From contig NC_089434.1 of NCBI RefSeq assembly GCF_026210795.1, forward strand, positions 868,001-932,000: 64,000 nt of DNA, written 5' to 3'. Below are positions 1 to 10,188 of the stretch, piece after piece (position 1 is the stretch's first letter; every line of letters starts with the position of its first letter). Made by a program: the position numbers and the translations under genes. The notes below the pieces were generated by a model. That model had not been told where the DNA came from, searched no databases, and was given only the letters and a program-made list of their open reading frames with translations. The stretch comes from Rhizophagus irregularis. Taxonomy: Eukaryota > Glomeromycota > Glomeromycetes > Glomerales > Glomeraceae.

Positions 1-1575
1 ATTCAATTTTTTAAATATGGTAAATTGATTTATATCCAGTCACCGCTATACAGTAACGTGTTCTATAATATATCGTTTTATATACAGTATTACATAATTA
101 TATTTACTCTATTTATATTGTACCATTGGAACCATTGCCGACTATTAGGCGTAGGAACTGCAGATCTAGTGAGTACAAAGTGTTATCTGCATGATTATTT
201 CCTGAAATTTTAGCAAGGTGGCTGCCGGCTTATCATGAAAATTTTTTTTCTTTTTTTCTTTTTTTTGTTAAAAAAAACAAAGCAAAATTTTAAAATCAAA
301 TCGCTTATCTTAAAAAGCCCTAACGAAAAAAAGAAAAACAAAAAAGAAAAGGAAAATTTCGGAAACCGATTTTCGATTCTTAAAAAGTTTTCATGAAATT
401 TGCCGTAACAGTTTCGGAATTCTGTGTACATTGTGATTACTGGGATGATTAGATAATATTATTGCATGGTAACACAACTCTAAAACAGCGATAAATGAGT
501 TAAAACGTTTATAAAAATGTGACATATTAAATTAATGACTCTATCAATATATGATTATAATTATTTGATATAAACCCTTATTATTGTGGAGCAGCAAATT
601 TCATGATTTAGAAGCACCAAATGACTCAAACGATAATTATTAAACGACAAAAATTTATCTCGGGAAATCTTTCTTTAAATTCTTTAAATAGATTAAATTT
701 ACCCTTAAGAGGTAAGTAAGCTGTATTTTTTTTTATTTTCCAAAGTCCGAAAGGTCCGATTACATAACTTTAATAATTCCTTCTCATGTGAATCATATTC
801 TTGTTTGCATTCTAGTTTTTCATTCAACCTTCTTTATTTGTCGATAAAACAAAGTGAATTTTAAATCGGAATTACCGGATTACTTTGTCTTTATATCCTT
901 TTTTTTTCTTTGAAAGAAGAATTTCCAACAAAGAAGAAAAAAAAAGGAAACTAAAAAAAGAACAAAACCGTGTCACTATATAAAAGATTTCTGATCTTTT
1001 CTCCAAAAACACCCATCGGCTACTGAATCCAAATTCGTTAATGATAGTTTTCATTATGAGATTTCATTTGGCGTATTTTAATAGCTGATTATATATTTTT
1101 TTATAGTGTACACGAACGTAATATATTATAGGATAATACGGATAACACGTCTGCGATTACGCATCCGGCATTAACAATAAATTTATTACATTATTACGGA
1201 GATACCTTTTTTAATTAAATGATTTAGAAACATCATATGTTGGCACAAAATTTTATAAAGGTATAAACGATAAACATATTATAATTTTTTTTTAATCTTA
1301 ACTCCGATAATCCGGTCTATACAACTTTACTTTTTTAGACATTAGAACAACAATCCTTTACCCCTTTTTTTCATATGTTCACAATAGAAAATTAACAATT
1401 AAAAAATAATAATAATAATGTGTATATATATATATATATATTATTTATTTATTTATAAAAAGAAATAGTCTAATATATTGTCGATAACACGTATTTTTAT
1501 AATATCATTAATTGTAAAAATTCTTCCTTGCGCCCGGTATATGTATAAATAGTAGTATATGTTTGTGCATTGCAA

Positions 1576-1576
<1 letters not shown>

Positions 1577-1626
<50 letters not shown>
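1577..1626. repeat. (AAT)n microsatellite
   Basis: About sixteen uninterrupted AAT units. A similar tract lies directly before the start codon of the gene at 15427. Confidence 0.95.
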
Positions 1627-1627
<1 letters not shown>

Positions 1628-1916
1628 GTAAATAATAAATGAATTTGGCTAGTGAGATGATTTTTTTTTTCCATACAAAATTCTTTTTTTTGTTAATAAA
1701 ACAAAGAAAATTTTTAAAACCGGATTATTGCCCCAACAAAAAAAAAAAAATAAAAAAAAATAATATATCTCGTCAGAACCCTTTATTGTGACAATAACGA
1801 ACATGATCTACCATCACTTCATGTGATATGTAATTTTATGTCGATGATAATCTTAACTATTAATAAAATTAAATCATAATAAAAAATTCATTTTGCATCC
1901 TTTTAAAGAAACTAGA

Positions 1917-1940
1917 TTTAACTATAAAAAGTAAGCATAT
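1917..1940 (+). promoter_or_regulatory. Shared upstream motif of array gene 1
   Basis: TTTAACTATAAAAAGTAAGC lies about 247 nt before the ATG at 2164. Close relatives lie 220-335 nt before the starts of array genes 2, 3, 5, 8 and 9. It could be a TATA-type core (TATAAAA) or the donor side of a 5'UTR intron (AAG/GTAAGC). The sequence alone does not decide. Confidence 0.5.
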
Positions 1941-2163
1941 CAGATTTCATTTTTTCCATTTTTGATTATAAAATTTTTCGACCCTTTTTCTTCACAGATT
2001 TACACCCATATATTTCTATAAAAAAAAAATTTAATTTGTACTTTACGAAAAAAAAATATCAAATTGGTTTTTTTTTTAAAAAAAAATAAAATTTAAAATT
2101 TTAATTATTCAAATTTGATATTATTTACTTCTTATAACCCATACCCTTTTTCTTAAAAAAAAA

Positions 2164-2936
2164 ATGTCATTATCAAAAAAAAGAAAAGAATTACATCGAG
2201 ATCAATCAAATACTCAAACACACTGGAAACCCTTAGAACTTATTGGCGTCCTAACATTTCTAAATGAAAATTTTGATTTATGGAGTGTAAATCATCTTGA
2301 TGCTAGTAATAAGGCAATTAAGGAGACTAATATCAATCGTGATGGTAAAGCACTTTATAGTAAAATTTATAATATGGTTAAAGCTATGGAAGACTATGTT
2401 GAAAAAAATAATAAGTCAACTTCTTACACCATCATGTGGGAAAATAGTAAAATTTACGATTTAGTAAAAGAAATGTATGATAAAACCAAAGAAACAAAAG
2501 AAACCAAAGAAGGTGAAAGAAAAAAAGAAAAAAGAAACCTCAAATCATATGAGTGACGGTGATGGTGACGTCACAATGAAAAATAAGTATGATGACTTTG
2601 AAATTTCTAATTCTTTTTAAAATGCGATTAATTATCAAAGCAATGTTAAAATTTTATTTTTTTAATTTTAGTAATACGACGACTACAAATCAAATTGATG
2701 TTCCTCAATTACCTTTTACCATCGAAACGATTGACAAGGTTTACAATGAACAAGTTCAAAATTATGACCGATTGATAGTAATAAATAGAGATATGATTGA
2801 AAAGAGAAATAAAGAAGTTCGTGAATTGTACGAACAAATTTCTCGCCGCCAAGCTGAACTAATCAAATTAATTCAAAAAGCTAATAATAAATTAGATGAA
2901 TTGGGGAAAATTACTGGAAAATCTTACATGATATAG
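2164..2936 (+). pseudogene. Array gene 1: helical-domain/coiled-coil family, frame broken near the end of exon 1
   Basis: First of ten paralogues. Exon 1 starts at ATG 2164 after an A-tract. It codes for a basic N-terminus (SKKRKELHR), then the family domain: W-K-P-L-E-L-I-G-V, NENFDLW, KETNINRDG, MVKAMEDY, MW, IYDLVKEMYDKTK. By homology exon 1 should end at 2586, the intron should be 2587-2671 (GTATGA...TTTTAG), and exon 2 should be 2672-2936 (PQLPFTIETIDKVYNEQ to the stop). The reading frame from the ATG instead meets TGA at 2554-2556, just after an A-rich run at about 2519-2535. The expected acidic motif (HMSDGDGDVTM) is intact but one frame over. This is either a recent frameshift in a homopolymer or an assembly error. 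Everything else looks as well conserved as in array gene 2, its closest relative. Confidence 0.75.
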
Positions 2937-4763
2937 ATTTATTTTTTTGTTTTCCTATATTTTATGTAAGCAAGATTTTAAAGTTTAACTTGTTTACGTG
3001 AATTTAAACAGAATTTAACTGAATAAATTTTTTAATTTTTAAGATGATTTTTATTTTTAAAAGTTTCTTTAATCGATCGCGTCTCATTTAAAAAAATTCC
3101 CACAGTATCGACGTTTTTGGTGACACGAATAACGTCATCTGCGTGGTGATCGAATGAATATCAGTTATAGAAATTATTTTCAGAGAATTTTGTTAAAGTT
3201 AAAATTAGATAAAATCACACATTTGCACTCTAATTATAAACTTGGCACGTGATATAGTCTAATATTAGATTCAGCTACATAAGTACCAATAAGAATCACG
3301 TAAAAAATCTGGTTTTGTCGTTACGAGGCTACACTATTTCGAAAATGGCGATAAACAAAATAAGCAATACTAAAAAGTTGAGTAACCGATATTATGTGAC
3401 GATTAACTTGTAAACTTCCAGAAATTATGATGATTGACACCCAACCTAGTAGAGTATCTGATGTTACAATATAAAGGTTCATTTTCTAATTTTCATAATT
3501 CTTTTTTTAATTTTTTATTTTTTTTTTCCTGGTAAACAAGGAGATAAACATATTTCATATTCCGAACATTAATACTAATTATATTTTTATGATACCATGT
3601 TTTGTGTATTTTAAGTATCTCTTTATCTATCAGTTTGTGTCACGAAAGATTTAGCTGGAAATCATCTGATTTTAATGTTCCACAAAATTATCAATTTCTT
3701 ATGATCAGCATTTTTGTGAAATTGATAATATTTTTCGTCATTGTTTTTTTTTAATAAGATGGTCCCCGCAGCAGGGATGCTGCGTCTTATTTTTTTTCAA
3801 AGAAGTTATGTAAGCTTAAAATTAAGCTGTATATATAAAATTATATTAATTGTTTTATGCAGAAGGGCTAATTAAAATGGATCAACGTATATGCTAAAAT
3901 CAGTCCAATCAGATGTAAATAATGTATCGCGCGCATACACTCAGATACAAATAAGGGATAGTAGATTAACAATACTAACAAACAAAATAAAATGTATGAT
4001 AAATTATTCAATGGATTCTCAATGGACCTTTCTCTCGATTCTTTTCTACAAGTACCTTGCTATTTATACATTTTTAGCCCTAATTGGTTAATGTTCAATA
4101 TACGATTATATTAAATAGCTATATTCGATATGTTTTTCGAAACATTGATCCGCAGTCACGTGACAAGCGGATTTTAGTCATCAATTTCGGCAATTGCATT
4201 ACCCGATAACATACCAGCAACACTATTTTGATTGATTGAACTTAAGATTACTTAATTGAATTATGAAATTTGTTTACAATACAAATATTGTGTATGATAC
4301 TATTATCTGTTTAAAAATTGAGTATACAGGCCTATCATTTTCTTAGGAAGGTTATTGGTAGGCAAAGAATTTTGTGTTTGATAACTTGAATAGGAGCCAT
4401 CTGCTAGAATTTTCGTGTTATTGAAAGTTTGTGTTCATATTTTAAGATGGTAACAACAATGAAAAAAATGTGCGCAAATAAAATACAGTTTAATGTAACA
4501 CAAAAAATAACAAACCACCAGCAATGAAATAAAAAAAAAATCAATATTTAGCTATTCTAATTATAGACCGTGGGACATGGGTATGAATGGCGGTAAATCC
4601 TTTAATAAAATATTTACGACTTGACAATACATTTTTTATTTACATTTCTTCGCCACCTAAAAAATTTTGTTGACATTTGATTATCAAGTTATAAAAAAAC
4701 AAATATTATTTACAAAAGATTATACCATATTACGATTGAAATAATAATAATGATATGCATAAA
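2937..4763. other. Spacer without recognisable genes
   Basis: AT-rich spacer. About 3075-3360 matches the sequence downstream of array gene 2 (10340-10525). Shared marks are CGCGTCT, TTCCCAC, ACGAATAACGTCATCT and a CTACAC.ATTT.GAAAATGGCG block, so the duplication that made genes 1 and 2 included several hundred bases of 3' flank. The rest holds nothing I can name. Confidence 0.6.
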
Positions 4764-4980
4764 GCACTGTGGGGTAGTCTTACCACACCACCCTCGGTTA
4801 CACAAATATTTGTTGGGGTGTGATGTCCGAGGTATGTGACAAATAGAGATCAGGCTAGTAAAAAAAAACTAAGTCCCTCAGATAAATATAAAAAATGCGA
4901 ACGCGGATATCACGTGATAATGTGACGCTAAATGTCACTGTGTAACCGAGGGTGGTGTGGTAAGATTTTCCGCACTGTGG
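4764..4980. mobile_element. 199-bp MITE with near-perfect terminal inverted repeats and 9-bp target duplication
   Basis: The element is 4773-4971. Its ends carry CTTACCACACCACCCTCGG followed by TTACACA, and the exact reverse complement sits at the other end (about 26 identical bases), with outer tips GG...CC. It is flanked by the direct repeat GCACTGTGG (4764-4772 and 4972-4980). There is no coding capacity. A 9-bp duplication with long inverted repeats suggests a Mutator-like origin (inference). The near-perfect arms suggest recent activity. Confidence 0.85.
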
Positions 4981-4982
4981 TA

Positions 4983-5355
4983 GGACCCAGAAATATGTAT
5001 ATATATATATATAGGTAGGCGTTGATTTGCGTTTGTTAGATCATCAGATTGCATATTTTTTTATCAAAATTTTTGTATATCCAATTCGTGCAACACTAAA
5101 AAAAACGGTAAAGGACAATCAATACCTATTGTTCCGATTGGAAGAAATTTTCTAAGGTTTGAAAAGTATATTATATTTTAACTATCTTAACTATTTGAAA
5201 AATATTATTGAAAAAATGAAGACAAATTTTATTTTTTCATATTAGTATTTGGTTTTATAAATAATAAAAGCCAAGATAAAATAAATCATGTGAACTTTAT
5301 GTCTAAAATTGCAGGATTTTCAAAATCAGGTGTCAATTATGCGTAAAAAATTTTT
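4983..5355. mobile_element. MITE family A, copy 1 (right end lost)
   Basis: Begins GGACCCAGAAATATG right after a TA dinucleotide and directly abuts the 9-bp duplication of the preceding MITE. Its interior matches the complete copy at 21905-22394: TTGATTTGCGT, ATCATCA.ATTGC, TTTCTAAGG, GAAGCCA.GATAAAATAA-like and GGTGTCAATTATGCGTA. The terminal inverted repeat seen at the right end of the complete copy is missing. Confidence 0.7.
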
Positions 5356-5839
5356 TGTGTGATACAGGCAAGGGCTTTTAGCTGCATGATGAAAATATTA
5401 TTTCGTTTTGAGGCTATAAATACCTGTATGTATTGTACTGTATATGATTCTTTAAAATAATATTTTACGAGACGAATAATTAATAATTTGTGATAGCACT
5501 ATTATTAAAATTAAAGATACCCTAAGAATTGTTTCTAAATTTTTTTTTTTTATTTTAAACACTCATAATAGTATTAAATTATTGTTGTTCAACGTAGTCC
5601 GTGGTCTTCTATCAGGAAAAACAAACTCCTGAATCATATGTTTGGAGAAATCTATGTAACAAACATTTAACATTTTACAGGTTTTATTTGGTTAGTATCG
5701 AGGAATTCTCCTGTGGCGATTACTCGATTACGCATCGGCCCAGAACGTTTGTTTATTTGTTTATGGTACAATTAATATTTGAATTTATAAGGAAATTTCC
5801 AAGTTTAAAAAGATAGTTTTTTGTGTAAATTATTTTAAA

Positions 5840-6235
5840 GAATTCCCTTTTAATTTTCTTTAAAAAAAAAAGAAAGAAAGAAAGAAAAAGAAAAGGAAAA
5901 AGAAAAAGAAAAAGAAACATATTGAAGATTAAATAAAAAAAAATGTTTGTTCATGAATTCTCTTTTTGATTATTTGAAATTTTCTTAAAAAAAAAGAAAA
6001 AAAAGAAAAAGAAAATATTGAAGAAAAAAAATGTTTGTTCATAATCTAACAATGAATTCCCTTTTTAATTATTTGAAATTTTCTTTAAAAAAAAAAAGAA
6101 AAAGAAAATATTGAAGATTAAATAAAAAAAAAATGTTTGTTCATAATCTAATAATATTTTAGAATTCCCTTTTAATTATTTGAAATTTACTTAAAAAAAA
6201 AAAAAAGAAAAAGGAAAAAGGAAAAAAAGAAAAAT
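5840..6235. repeat. Four imperfect tandem copies of a unit of about 105 bp
   Basis: The unit contains GAATTCCCTTTTAATTATTT, GAAATTTTCTT, an (A)nGAAAAAGAAAA run, ATTGAAGATTAAATAAAA and ATGTTTGTTCATAA. Copies begin near 5840, 5956, 6052 and 6161. They differ mainly in the length of the purine run. No coding potential. Confidence 0.75.
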
Positions 6236-6651
6236 AATTATAATTTATAATAATATTTTAGTAATCTTATTAAAAGTAGGCTTGTAAATAGCTTATTGTA
6301 CTACGACTTTGTAAGAAGATCAGTTAAGCCACATCGCTTTGCAGTATGCAGAATTGTTTTGTAACTATTCAATCTATTCATTGAGTTTTCCAAAAAGAAA
6401 CTTTTTTTTTTTTAAAAAAAAAATAAAAAAATCTTAAGAAAATTTTTTTTCCCCCCGGAATAAAAAATTAAATAATCAAAGCGTCGCTGAGCGCTTTGGT
6501 CAGCGAATCTCGTATATAAATAGATAACGGAATTTGGGATCGTGTGGAGCCAGGTTCAATAAAATTGAACGCGGGTGTCAAATTTCTAAAATTAATGATA
6601 ATTATAATTAGTTATAGTACGATACATATATCAATAAATAAAAAAAAATAT

Positions 6652-7314
6652 TCACACTTGTCGTGAATCAGTGGTAACTGGGACATTGACATCCTTGATA
6701 AATACATCCCACTCCCCATTTCTATTTAAACGAAGTAATAAACAATATAAAATGTATAAAAATAAGAATTTCTTATTTTTAAAAATAAATAAATAAATAA
6801 AAATGAAAAATTATTATACTCACAAATTTGTATGACTTAAAGCTTTTTTATAAAGAAAAATACTCCACAAATTACGAATATCTCGTAAAATAAGGGATTT
6901 ATCGTCGTCTAGTAATCTTGAAGTATTTATTTTGTTATAAACAAAGTATGTTATTCCAATAAACGGATAAACATCTTTAAGATATGATATATTAGAATTT
7001 TTTAATAAGTAAGTTGTCCCAAGAACAAATTTCATAAACGTTGTTAACGACGGAAAATTATTATGAAAAATTTGTTGATAGATTTCGATGTTATTGGTTA
7101 GCGTAAGTAATTTTGGATCAATATCCCGACTAGTTACTGCATCAACAAATTTCCGAAAGTTAGGATCTTTTGGATTTAAGACGCTAGTTGTATCGATGTT
7201 TTTATGTCGACACCAATTCAAAATAGTTGGGTCCATATATTTGTTGAATAAATCGGCCAATATCCCTGAGACATTATCGATATTATCGTGGTAAATTGTT
7301 GAACGAGAATACAT
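6652..7314 (-). CDS. Orphan two-exon protein, 186 aa, function unknown
   Basis: I do not recognise this protein. Exon 1 is 7314-6824. The intron is 6823-6722 (donor GTGAGT, acceptor AAATAG). Exon 2 is 6721-6652 and adds NGEWDVFIKDVNVPVTTDSR to the C-terminus. Both exons keep frame (491 + 70 nt = 187 codons including the stop), which supports the model. Without the intron the frame stops in the donor at 6820. The protein begins MYSRSTIYHDN and is rich in Asn, Leu and Ile. It contains a Cys (NWCRHKN) and probable helices (YQQIFHNNFPSLTTFMKFV). I see no signal peptide or clear membrane segment. It lies between array genes 1 and 2 in the opposite direction and shares nothing with them. Confidence 0.7.
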
Positions 7315-9197
7315 TGTATTTTAAAAATCGGTATAAAAGAAACGAAAAAGTGAAAGAACGAAACTATCATAAATTAATAGAAAGGTTTTTAATCCATTTC
7401 ATAAATATTAACATATTTCAAGAACAGAAGCGATTTTTATATTTTTATTAAACGTCACGTGCAAAAGAAAACCGCAAAGAAGTGGAGTATTAAATATATA
7501 CATGATTCATATAATAAATATATACAAATGTAATTTAAAATTTAAAATTTAAAAAAAAAGTTGACAGATTAACGTTTTAGGGAAAAACATTATCAATTTA
7601 CGTAATACATCCTTTTTTAGTTTTTTTTTCAGCATGATCATTTAAATTATTCTGCGCTAAGGCTGGTACGGCTGGTGCATCCTTTTTGGGTTTTCATTTT
7701 GGAAGTCATCCCTCCCCTTGAAAATCTTCTGTGCTTTTTTCTTTTTCATCCAATAATCTGCCTTTTTTTTTATTTTTTTAATGAAGTAATCAGTTCTACA
7801 GATACTGTTTAAAATTGATCGTCATCATCTATAACACTAATTGTAAAATATATTTTTAAATAACATGTATTTTATATATACTTTTCTATTAAATGTATTA
7901 TATAACATCAAATTAAATAATGTAAAATCTCTTTACATAACATGTCTTTTGTGTTATGACTACTAGATGGGAAAAAACTTATCGGAAATCCGGATAATTA
8001 AAATACTAGATTTTCCACACTGAATTTCTACTGTTTCACAACATTTTATCTGCATGTTCTAGAGATCCATATGACAATATTTTTCATTCTGAAAAAAAAA
8101 AAAGATCCTAACGAAAAAGAGAAGGAAAAGAAAATGAAAACAATAGAATCGGATTTTGAACTCAAAACTTATTGTGTTTTGTAACATTTGGTGATTTTGG
8201 GATTTGTTTACGTATTTTAAATCAGCTGTATATTTTTTTAGATTATAAAAGGTTTTCATTAGTATTAATTGAGGTAACGCGTTAATTATAAAATGAGACA
8301 CGTTGAAACTATTTTTAATACACAGTATATTGACGATTATATTATTAAAAATTTTATTTGTATTTTTTCCTTTGCTGAGATGCCGAGATTAACCAATTTC
8401 TTTAATCATTGATTTAGAAGCACAAATGACTCATATTTTTTATTGAAATATCGGTACAAAATTTTACCCCGTATTTAAAAAAGGTAATTAGTGACTATAA
8501 GAAGTAAGTATATTAAAGCATTTTTTTACTTTTTTTTTACAAACTCCGATAACCTGATCATATATATAACTTTAAACTTTTTTTAATCATTAGTATAACG
8601 TTGTTTTAACCTTTTCTCATTGTAAAAAAATTATTCTTGGCACTCTAATGCATATTTGTGTATCGCAAAGAAAATATATAAAAAATAATAAATAAGTACA
8701 AATTCATGAATTTGGATTAGCAAGGACCTTTTTTTTTTTTGTTTTGTTAATAGACAAAGAAATCTGATTGTTGCCTCTTATATCTTTTCATTACGCCTCA
8801 ACAACAAAAAGGAAAACAAAAAAAAAGTATATCACGGATTCTAAGGATCGAATTTGGTATTACAATGAATTAGTTAAATACGCATATAAAGTAATTCATT
8901 TTTAATGAAATTATAATGAGATGAGAAATGATCTACAGATAGATAACACGTTATGTGTAATTTTAAAAACTTGTGTTTTTTTAACTGCATGTCGACGATT
9001 ATATCACACTATTATTATTAATAAAAATTTATTTGTATTCTTTACTTTTAGCTTTTATTTGATACTTTGGTACAGAACATAATAGATTATACATTTTTAG
9101 ATATCGCCGAGATTAACCAAATTTCTTTATAATCAATAGATTTTGAGGTACGGAGTTCCATGACCTTTGGCACAACTTTTTTTTATCTTGCAGCAAA
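7315..9197. other. Spacer with decayed upstream modules of the array family
   Basis: No convincing gene. About 8040-8290 resembles 900-1090. About 8380-8580 is a further promoter-like module (CCGAGATTAACCAA, GATTTAGAAGCACAAATGAC, GACTATAAGAAGTAAGTA, CTCCGATAACC). About 8740-8850 repeats the GTTAATAGACAAAGAAATC block. These look like remnants of serial duplication of the upstream part of the gene unit. Confidence 0.55.
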
Positions 9198-9220
9198 GCT
9201 AACTATAAAAGGTAAGCAAC
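9198..9220 (+). promoter_or_regulatory. Shared upstream motif of array gene 2
   Basis: GCTAACTATAAAAGGTAAGC lies 238 nt before the ATG at 9436. It is the clearest copy of the motif, containing both a TATAAAA core and a GTAAGC that would serve as a splice donor. A second shared word, GTGCTTTACGAAAA, lies about 120 nt before the ATG, as in array gene 1. Confidence 0.5.
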
Positions 9221-9435
9221 CTTATATTTCATTTTTTCTAAATCTTGATCCTTAATGTCAAGTAGTCTCTGCGCCATCTTTAAATTTATTTATAAAAGAA
9301 AAAATTATTCGTGCTTTACGAAAACAAAAAAAAAACATTTTTAAAAAGAAAAATAAAAATTCAAAACATTCAAATAATTCAAATTTTGATATTATTTACT
9401 CCTTATATCAATTTTTTTTTTTAAAAAAAAAAAAG

Positions 9436-10188
9436 ATGTCAGTACCAAAAAAAAGAAAAGAGGTACATCGAGATCAACCAACTCAAATACAAATACGCTG
9501 GAAACCTTTAGAACTTCTTGGGGTCCTAACATTTCTTAATGATAATTTTGATTTATGGAGAGAAAATCATCAAAAAGCTTGCAGTGATGCGATTAAAGAG
9601 ACAAACATCAATCGTAATGAACAAGCAATTTATACTAAAATTAACAGTATGATTAAGGCTTTAGAAGAATATTTTGAGACGGGTAGAAAGTCGAATTCTT
9701 GCGCTGCCATGTGGGATGATGATAATAGTAAAATTTATGATTTGGTAAAAGAAATGTATGATAAAACCAAAGGAGGAGAAAAAAAGGAAAGTGAAAAGGA
9801 AACTCCAAATTGTACGAGTGACGGTGATGACGTTGTAATGAATAAGTATGTTGATCCTTTTGAAATCTCTAATTTTTTTTTTAAATTTATTAAAATTTTA
9901 TTATTCTATTTTAGTATAAATATGACGACTATCAATATAGATGTTCCTCAAATACCTTTTACCATTGACATGGTTGACAAGATCTACAACGAACAAATTC
10001 AAAATTATGACCGATTGGTAGAAATAAATAGAAATATAATTAAAAAGAAAAATAAGGAAGTTCGTGATTTGCATGAACAAATTACTCATCGTCAAACTGA
10101 ACTAATCGAGTTAATTCAAAAAGCTAATAATATATTAGATGAATTGAAGAAATTCACTGGAGAATCTTCAAAATCTCCTATGATGTGA
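9436..10188 (+). CDS. Array gene 2: putative nuclear helical-domain/coiled-coil protein, 227 aa
   Basis: Exon 1 is 9436-9845, the intron 9846-9914 (GTATGT...TTTTAG, 69 nt), exon 2 9915-10188. The intron is a multiple of three and has no stop, so the unspliced frame is also open (250 aa). Position and phase match the introns of all its paralogues, so the spliced form is preferred. The N-terminus VPKKRKEV resembles an SV40-type nuclear localisation signal. The domain at residues 18-115 has WKPLELLGVLTFLNDNFDLW, AIKETNINRNE, MIKALEEYFETGRK, MW and IYDLVKEMYDKTK. A basic/acidic linker (SDGDDVVM) precedes the exon junction. The tail has PQIPFTIDMVDKIYNEQ, a long charged helix with EVRDLHEQITHRQTELIELI and KANN. 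Single long-block tail, like genes 1, 9 and 10. Confidence 0.85.
   Translation: MSVPKKRKEVHRDQPTQIQIRWKPLELLGVLTFLNDNFDLWRENHQKACSDAIKETNINRNEQAIYTKINSMIKALEEYFETGRKSNSCAAMWDDDNSKIYDLVKEMYDKTKGGEKKESEKETPNCTSDGDDVVMNKYVDPFEISNFFFKFIKILLFYFSINMTTINIDVPQIPFTIDMVDKIYNEQIQNYDRLVEINRNIIKKKNKEVRDLHEQITHRQTELIELIQKANNILDELKKFTGESSKSPMM

Larger units (their letters stand above)
1..2163. other. Non-coding 5' flank with decayed copies of the family's upstream sequence
   Basis: I see no convincing gene here. Short ORFs in both frames are interrupted by homopolymers. The stretch carries diverged copies of blocks also found upstream of the array genes. One is a T-tract followed by GTTAATAAAACAAAG and CCGGATTA (about 260-400, 840-900, 1680-1730). 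The other is a module with GATTTAGAAGCA, CTCCGATAA and a TAACTATAAAAAGTAAGC-like motif (about 590-720, 1220-1320, 1917-1940). The last copy serves the gene at 2164. A long (AAT)n microsatellite lies at about 1577-1626. Confidence 0.6.

Noticed and set aside
6483-6507. TCGCTGA...TCAGCGA stem as a structured RNA or terminator
   Set aside because: Seven-base arms only; no further conserved structure around it.
9436-10188. Array gene 2 as a single 250-aa exon
   Set aside because: The frame is open, but GTATGT...TTTTAG sits at the exact intron position and phase of its paralogues, and the 23 intron codons are Phe/Ile/Lys-rich like intron sequence.
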